The translations under genes and the position numbers were made by a program. A stretch of 64,000 nucleotides of DNA from CAYOSU01 sp964541255 (GTDB taxonomy: Bacteria > Bacillota > Clostridia > Christensenellales > CAMQZB01). The DNA lies in contig CAZIPL010000002.1 of NCBI GenBank assembly GCA_964541255.1, forward strand, positions 13,346 through 77,345, given 5' to 3'. Below are positions 59,252 through 64,000 of this stretch, in pieces. The notes under the pieces were generated by a model, which made no database searches, was not told the origin of the DNA, and saw nothing but the letters and a program-made list of their open reading frames with translations. Numbering within the stretch: the first letter of the stretch is position 1; each line of letters opens with the position of its first letter.

Positions 59252-60043
59252 ATGAGAAAAATAATGACGATTCAAGCTGTTGTGGGATTGTTGTTGCTTG
59301 TTGCAACGATTGTACTTCTTTTTGTTTCGCCGTGGTTCGCATTGATTCCCGGTGTTCTTTTGGTTGCTATGGTTGTCGTTCATGCGGTTATGATAGGTAT
59401 GGCTGCGGGTATCGGACCTTTCAAAGGCTTGCAAAACTTCGATAAAGAAGTCGATGCGTTGGAAGTGCGTTACGATAAAAACACGCGAAAGGGCGGAATT
59501 ATATTTTATGGAGCATCCAATTTCAGACTTTGGAAAGATATGGAGGAGGACTTGAAGCCTCACGTCGTGCAAAATCACGGAATAGGCGGAAGTACCGACT
59601 TGTTTCTTGTCAGATACGCAGACAGAATGCTTTTCCCGTACGATCCGAAGATTGTATTCTTCCAGACCGGTTCCAACGAATACGTTCAAATGAAAGGCTC
59701 TGATGAAGAAAGGCTTGAAAAGTGCATGAAGATAAAGGACGAAATGTTCACTTCTTTCCATAACGCTTTGCCGAATGCGAAGTTTGTCGTTATGAGCGGA
59801 TTGTTGCTCCCGGGGCGTGCGCAATACGTGAACCTTACGAAAGGAATAAACAAAAAGCTTAAAAAATATTGCGAAGATCATTCCGATTATATGCTCTTTG
59901 TCGATGCCGAAGATTTGACTTATGACGGCAATAACTTCCATAGAGAGCTTTTCATTCCCGATATGTTGCACCTAAATCACGAGGGACAGCTTCTTTGGAA
60001 GGATAAATATATCATGCCTGTTCTTGACGAGCTCGATAAATAA
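59252..60043 (+). CDS. Membrane-anchored SGNH/GDSL hydrolase
   Basis: A 263-aa protein with two N-terminal helices (TIQAVVGLLLLVATIVLLFV, then LIPGVLLVAMVVVHAVMIGM) and an SGNH hydrolase domain. The blocks are FYGASNFRLW (the nucleophile Ser, with Ala in place of the usual Asp), HGIGGSTDLF, QTGSNEYV and IPDMLHLNHEG carrying the Asp-His pair. It may deacylate glycans or lipids. AAGGAG precedes the ATG. Orientation of the active domain relative to the membrane is uncertain. Confidence 0.8.
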   Translation: MRKIMTIQAVVGLLLLVATIVLLFVSPWFALIPGVLLVAMVVVHAVMIGMAAGIGPFKGLQNFDKEVDALEVRYDKNTRKGGIIFYGASNFRLWKDMEEDLKPHVVQNHGIGGSTDLFLVRYADRMLFPYDPKIVFFQTGSNEYVQMKGSDEERLEKCMKIKDEMFTSFHNALPNAKFVVMSGLLLPGRAQYVNLTKGINKKLKKYCEDHSDYMLFVDAEDLTYDGNNFHRELFIPDMLHLNHEGQLLWKDKYIMPVLDELDK

Positions 60044-60094
60044 GAATAAGCTTGTACATTGCTTTCAAACAAAATAGAAACTTTTTAGTAATTA

Positions 60095-60128
60095 AAAAGA
60101 ACATCACGAATTGTCGTGATGTTCTTTT
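60095..60128. terminator. Bidirectional terminator between SGNH hydrolase and typA
   Basis: AAAAGAACATCACGA (60095-60109) pairs perfectly with TCGTGATGTTCTTTT (60114-60128). T- and A-runs on both sides allow action in both directions for the two convergent genes. Confidence 0.85.
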
Positions 60129-60140
60129 CATATTCAAATG

Positions 60141-61976
60141 TTATTTTTTTTCTCTCGGGTTGAGTCTGTTGAACTCTTTGATTCTCAAGCCGCCGTCGAG
60201 AATGCGTTTTCTTACTCGAAGCGTTTTAGGCGTAACTTCCAAAAGCTCGTCTTCGTTGAGGAATTCGAGGCATTCTTCAAGGCTCATGGTTTTCGGCGGG
60301 ATAAGTCTCAAAGCTTCGTCGGAGCCCGATGCACGCATATTGGTGATATGCTTTTTCTTGCATACGTTGACGTTGAGGTCGCCAGCTTTCGGCGATACGC
60401 CGACTACCATTCCTTCATAAACGGGGGTGCCGGGCGCGATAAACAAAATACCTCTTTCCTGCGCGTTATAAAGTCCGTAAGTAACGGCTTCGCCCGTTTC
60501 GAACGCAACGAGCGAACCTGCGGTACGCTTTTTGATTTCACCTTTCTTTTCGTCGTATTTGCAAAATACCGACGACATAATTCCTTCACCCTTGGTGTCG
60601 GTCAAGAATTCGCTTCTATAACCGAAAAGTCCGCGGGACGGAATGATGAATTCGAGCTTGATTCTGCTGTCCATCGGCGTCATAGTTACGAGTTCGCCTT
60701 TGCGCGTTCCCATTTTCTCCATGACGGCTCCCACGCTTTCTTGCGGAACGTCGACTACGAGTGTGTCGTAAGGCTCGCACATAACGCCGTCGATCTCTTT
60801 CATAAGAACCTTAGGCGTCGAAACTGCGAATTCGTATCCCTCGCGGCGCATTGTTTCGATAAGAATCGAAAGGTGCATTTCACCTCTGCCGCAAACTCTG
60901 AACGAATCGGTGTTTTCGGTGTCGGATACTCTCAAGGATACGTCCTTCAAAAGCTCTTTATAAAGTCTGTCTCTGAGATGTCTTGTAGTAACGAACTTAC
61001 CCTCTCTGCCTGCAAAAGGCGAATCGTTGACCGAGAAAGTCATTTCGACGGTAGGCTCGTCAATTTTTATGAAGGGGATGGGTTCGGGATTGTTCGGATC
61101 GGTGATCGTATCTCCGATGAAGATGTCGTCAAAACCCGAGAAACATACGATATCTCCGACGGTGGCTTTTTCTATCGGTGTACGGTTCAAGCCTTCGATT
61201 TGGAAAAGCGAAGCGACTCTTGCTTTGTGGAGCATCGATTTGTCGTGGTGATTGACTATTGCAATCTCTTGATTGAGCTTAATTTCGCCTCTTTCGATTT
61301 TACCTATACCGATTCTGCCGACGTATTCGCTATAATCGATTGCCGAAACGAGAAGTTGCAAGCCGCCTTCGAGCTCTCCTTCGGGAGGATCGATATAAGA
61401 AAGTATCTTTTCGAACAAAGGAACGAGGTTCTCTCCCGTTTGCGACGGGTCTTCCGTTGCAGTACCTTGACGTCCCGAGCAGAAAATGAACGGACTGTCG
61501 AGCTGCTCGTCCGACGCGTTAAGATCCATAAAGAGCGCGAGAACTTCGTCGCATACTTCGCTGATTCTCGCGTCCGGTCTGTCGATTTTGTTTACGACGA
61601 CGATAACCTTAAGTCCGAGCGCGAGTGCTTTCGAAAGAACGAATCTTGTCTGGGGCATAGGTCCTTCCGCAGCGTCTACGAGAAGAAGCACGCCGCTTAC
61701 CATTTTGAGAACTCTCTCGACTTCACCCGAGAAATCCGCGTGTCCCGGTGTGTCGATGATGTTGATTTTTACGTCTTTATAATAAGCAGACGTGTTTTTT
61801 GCGAGAATGGTTATGCCGCGCTCTCTTTCGAGATCGTTGTTATCCATAACTCGATCTTCGACTTGTTGGTTGTTTCTGAAGATTCCGCCTTGCTTAAGCA
61901 TTTGATCGACGAGGGTTGTTTTACCGTGATCGACGTGGGCGATAATCGCGATGTTTCTGATGTCTTCTCTTTTCAT
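60141..61976 (-). CDS. typA: Translational GTPase TypA/BipA
   Basis: A ribosome-associated GTPase used for 50S assembly and stress. The 611-aa product starts MKREDIRNIAIIAHVDHGKT, with the P-loop AHVDHGKTT, DTPGHADFSGEVERVL (G3) and VVNKIDRPDAR (G4). Domains III and V (RGEMHLSILIETMRREGYEF and GTRKGELVTMTPM) are typical of TypA rather than EF-G. I chose ATG 61976, 6 nt after AAGGTG, over the GTG at 61985. Single gene on the minus strand. Confidence 0.96.
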   Translation of the reverse strand: MKREDIRNIAIIAHVDHGKTTLVDQMLKQGGIFRNNQQVEDRVMDNNDLERERGITILAKNTSAYYKDVKINIIDTPGHADFSGEVERVLKMVSGVLLLVDAAEGPMPQTRFVLSKALALGLKVIVVVNKIDRPDARISEVCDEVLALFMDLNASDEQLDSPFIFCSGRQGTATEDPSQTGENLVPLFEKILSYIDPPEGELEGGLQLLVSAIDYSEYVGRIGIGKIERGEIKLNQEIAIVNHHDKSMLHKARVASLFQIEGLNRTPIEKATVGDIVCFSGFDDIFIGDTITDPNNPEPIPFIKIDEPTVEMTFSVNDSPFAGREGKFVTTRHLRDRLYKELLKDVSLRVSDTENTDSFRVCGRGEMHLSILIETMRREGYEFAVSTPKVLMKEIDGVMCEPYDTLVVDVPQESVGAVMEKMGTRKGELVTMTPMDSRIKLEFIIPSRGLFGYRSEFLTDTKGEGIMSSVFCKYDEKKGEIKKRTAGSLVAFETGEAVTYGLYNAQERGILFIAPGTPVYEGMVVGVSPKAGDLNVNVCKKKHITNMRASGSDEALRLIPPKTMSLEECLEFLNEDELLEVTPKTLRVRKRILDGGLRIKEFNRLNPREKK

Positions 61977-62157
61977 ATATATCACCTTAAAGATGTAAAA
62001 AATTTATTGCCGCTTATATCTAACACCTTATTATATAACGTAAACTTCGAAATTGTAAAGCAAATGCGGCGAGCTTAGGTATGCCGTTGTGATTGTTTTC
62101 TTTAAAAGAGCACTTTAGCAAACAATCGAAAGTAAAAATATTATCGAAAACGGATAC

Positions 62158-62688
62158 TTATAAACGGCGTTCATTGAAATATACCGAATCGATAAACGTG
62201 GTCGCAAGAGCATTCGGCGATTCGTCGAAATCGTTGTCGAGCCATGCCATAGATATGTTAAAGAGCATGCCCGAATAAAGAAGAGGCATGTATTTGTCAA
62301 AATGCGAATAATTGCTTCCAAAGCAATTTATGAATGCGTCGTTTAGATAATTTAGGTATAAATAATCAAGGTGAGCCTTTCGCATTGCTTTGAATGCTTG
62401 ACTGTTATCTCGGAACATCGAGAATACGGATTCGACGACTTTTATATGGTCTTCCTTACATCTCGGGATATATCTTTGATTAAAAACAAATAATTTGGTA
62501 TTGCTTTCGAGATAATATATAATAATGTCTTCTTTCTTTTTGAAATAGCGATAAAACGTGGATCTGCCAACGCCTGCCTTTTTGGCGATTTGCGAAACGT
62601 CGATGTCGTCGTAATCGAAGTTTTCCATGAGAGTGAACAATGCTTGAACGATATAGCTTTTTGAATTATCTTCGAAATGATATTCCAT
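62158..62688 (-). CDS. TetR family regulator, divergent from a SnoaL-like pseudogene
   Basis: A 176-aa TetR-type repressor. The DNA-binding domain is YIVQALFTLMENFDYDDIDV then SQIAKKAGVGRSTFYRYFKKKEDII, and the C-terminal domain is helical (ESVFSMFRDNSQAFKAM). I chose ATG 62688, with GGAGG 9 nt upstream, rather than the longer frame opening at 62727. It lies opposite the broken SnoaL-like gene, with a palindrome between them, so it may have controlled that gene. Confidence 0.83.
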   Translation of the reverse strand: MEYHFEDNSKSYIVQALFTLMENFDYDDIDVSQIAKKAGVGRSTFYRYFKKKEDIIIYYLESNTKLFVFNQRYIPRCKEDHIKVVESVFSMFRDNSQAFKAMRKAHLDYLYLNYLNDAFINCFGSNYSHFDKYMPLLYSGMLFNISMAWLDNDFDESPNALATTFIDSVYFNERRL

Positions 62689-62772
62689 AAAACAAAACCT
62701 CCGAATGTGTTTCGTTGCCGAAAACACTTTTTATAGAAGTGTGTAAGCGGGCTTATTTATGATTGATGATTC

Positions 62773-62794
62773 GTATCTTATAAGAGTATGATAC
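62773..62794. promoter_or_regulatory. Candidate operator between the TetR and SnoaL-like genes
   Basis: GTATC (62773-62777) and GATAC (62790-62794) are inverted, and a perfect 10-bp palindrome TCTTATAAGA (62776-62785) lies inside. The sequence differs in arrangement from the GATAC-N4-GTATC set. Confidence 0.4.
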
Positions 62795-62869
62795 ACTTGT
62801 GCCAAGGAAAAGTCAATAGGGAAGAATGTTGATGTTTTCGGCGATATATTATAAGGACGGTAAATTATT

Positions 62870-63357
62870 ATGGTTGAGAGTATTTATTACAAGCAAAGGC
62901 AAGAAGGTTACGCTAAGGTGTTGGAAGAAATCAAAGTCGGCAATACCGACAGAACGGATTTCGAGAACGCGATAAAGGAAAGAATATTCCGTTGGTGGGC
63001 AAACTGGAAGCCGGATTACGAGGGATGGCTTGTTTGTGCGGACAGTCTATATGCAGATATATGCATAATCGACGCTATCGGAAGCACGCCGCAAGTATAT
63101 AAGGATTATCGCGCTGCCATGAAGAATCAAAGGGATTTGTTTTCTATGGATATGGGAGCATAGACAATTGTGTTGTGGAAAAAGACACGGTTGCGATAAG
63201 TTATAAAATGTATATGACCGCCAAGTCGGATATGGGAAATATGAAAGCGGGAACGACGGTGTCTTTGAAGGTGACCGAGTTTAATAAGTTCGCAAACGTT
63301 GACGGATATGACGAGCCGATGGTAATAAGTTTGCTTTTGACGTGCTCGGGAATGTAA
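62870..63357 (+). pseudogene. Frameshifted SnoaL/NTF2-like protein gene
   Basis: The first 97 residues (RWWANWKPDYEGWLVCADSL, then YKDYRAAMKNQRDLFSMD) and the later KDTVAISYKMYMTAK, KVTEFNKF form one SnoaL-like domain, but in two frames. The first frame ends at TAG 63161-63163. In the second frame the text GSIDNCVVEKDTVAI continues from about 63154. A single-base change near 63145-63160 would restore one protein of about 160 aa. The family is a small alpha/beta barrel, often of unknown enzymatic role. Confidence 0.6.
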
Positions 63358-63388
63358 TAAAAAAGAAATGAAATATTATAATAATGAT

Positions 63389-63416
63389 AAGAGCGGTTTC
63401 GATAGCCGTTCTTTTT
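63389..63416 (+). terminator. Terminator after the SnoaL-like pseudogene
   Basis: AAGAGCGGTT (63389-63398) pairs with AGCCGTTCTT (63404-63413), with G-T pairs, followed by TTT. Confidence 0.7.
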
Positions 63417-63841
63417 ATATAACGGGGATTATGCTTATTAAGTGAGCGGGCGAGGAATGAAAAAATTAATTTGAATAATATTTGGATAATAAGGTTGTCA
63501 AGAAAGTATATAATTGGAAAATATGACTAGATGAGTATTTGTAAAAGAGGAATGTTGCCGGCAACGAGATTATGGCGAAAAAGGAAAAGATATATAGGCG
63601 TCGCTAAACTTTTCGAAAACAATGCGAGTTATGATATTGAAATTTAGATTTTTATAATGTTTTTTTTGAAATGCGGCGAGTAATATGACTTTGCGGACAA
63701 TTATTATACGTCCTGTTTTGGCGATACAAGCTATAATGGAATACAAATTGTGGTTTTAAAAAAAACGAATAACAAGATGTAGTACAAAGAAAAAAGTTTA
63801 GGAAAATTGCGAAAAAAAGCGAAAAAACTTGCGAAAAAACG
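63417..63841. other. AT-rich intergenic region
   Basis: I see no gene or repeat here. It lies between the terminator and the tRNA promoter. Confidence 0.4.
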
Positions 63842-63870
63842 TTGACAAAAGATTTTTGATTTGCTAATAT
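63842..63870 (+). promoter_or_regulatory. Promoter of the tRNA gene or cluster
   Basis: TTGACA (63842-63847), 17 bp and TAATAT (63865-63870), a strong promoter about 77 bp before the tRNA. More stable RNA genes may follow beyond the window. Confidence 0.85.
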
Positions 63871-63946
63871 AAATAAGCGTTCGGCGAGAACGAGTACATT
63901 TACAATGCAAAATAAGGCGAAGCGCTTGCGCACCGTACGTTCATTT

Positions 63947-64000
63947 GGGGGTATAGCTCAGCTGGGAGAGCACCTGCCTTGCAAGCAGGGGGTCATCGGT
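63947..64000 (+). tRNA. tRNA-Ala (anticodon TGC), 3' end cut off by the window
   Basis: GGGGGTATAGCTCAGCTGGG is a typical start with A and B box bases and D-arm. The anticodon stem CCTGC / GCAGG encloses the loop with TGC at 63980-63982, exactly 33 bases after the start. The T-arm and acceptor 3' side lie outside the window. Confidence 0.95.

Noticed and set aside
60138..62078. A 646-codon plus-strand open frame opposite typA
   Set aside because: typA on the other strand is unmistakable, and the plus-strand peptide is low in family-like structure and has no ribosome site.

Overview
The window is a stretch of a Gram-positive, anaerobic Clostridia-like genome. Signs of this are the AGGAGG ribosome-binding sites before nearly every gene, a Clostridia-type S10-spc-alpha ribosomal super-operon (with map, a KOW-domain gene, infA, rpmJ and rpsD inside it), a zinc-type S14, a tRNA-responsive T-box leader and a formate-tetrahydrofolate ligase. 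The many plant-polysaccharide genes suggest a gut fermenter; an uncultured lineage near Christensenellales is possible, but this is a guess.

Layout. 1-12.2 kb: an orphan sugar-binding lipoprotein, TetR and AraC regulators, xylA-xylB with a clear promoter, a GH2 glycosidase and two tandem paralogous MFS transporters. 12.4-28.85 kb: the ribosomal super-operon from rpsJ to rplQ, with a promoter and 320-nt leader at its head, an internal promoter carrying a perfect palindrome before rpmJ, a structured leader before rpsM, and a strong terminator after rplQ. 28.9-32.6 kb: a decayed effector-binding-domain fragment, fhs (minus strand), an unannotated minus-strand operon of three paralogous 32-residue peptides, then mscL. 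32.9-35.7 kb (minus strand): a C39-like protein, an AraC regulator and a (p)ppGpp synthetase. 36.1-39.9 kb: a heterodimeric ABC exporter. 40.2-42.4 kb: an ApbE / NusG-domain-II / Gx-transporter trio for extracytosolic flavin chemistry, followed by a Gfo/Idh/MocA oxidoreductase. 43.7-57.1 kb: a carbohydrate-use region with an MBL hydrolase, a GPH symporter, a TetR regulator, two alpha/beta hydrolases, a GH78 rhamnosidase, a GH3 glucosidase and a type-B carboxylesterase. 57.2-59.1 kb: a T-box leader and brnQ. 59.2-64 kb: an SGNH hydrolase, typA, a TetR regulator facing a frameshifted SnoaL-like gene, and the start of a tRNA-Ala gene behind a strong promoter.

Two observations stand out. First, the operon at 31260-31632 encodes three similar cationic amphipathic peptides, each with its own Shine-Dalgarno site. 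It ends in a 12-bp-stem terminator and is preceded by helically phased ACG repeats that partly resemble LytTR-type sites. P2 and P3 differ mostly by synonymous changes, which supports real coding. Second, the palindrome GATAC-N4-GTATC occurs three times. One copy overlaps the -10 box of the TetR gene at 47403; the others lie just downstream of the -10 boxes of the MBL-hydrolase gene and of the esterase/rhamnosidase operon. This predicts a small regulon under that TetR protein. Two of these promoters and the ABC-exporter promoter also share an upstream element (GATAC-N10-ATATGTTTCA) at a fixed distance from the -35 box.

All calls rest on reading the sequence and knowledge of families; no database search was run.
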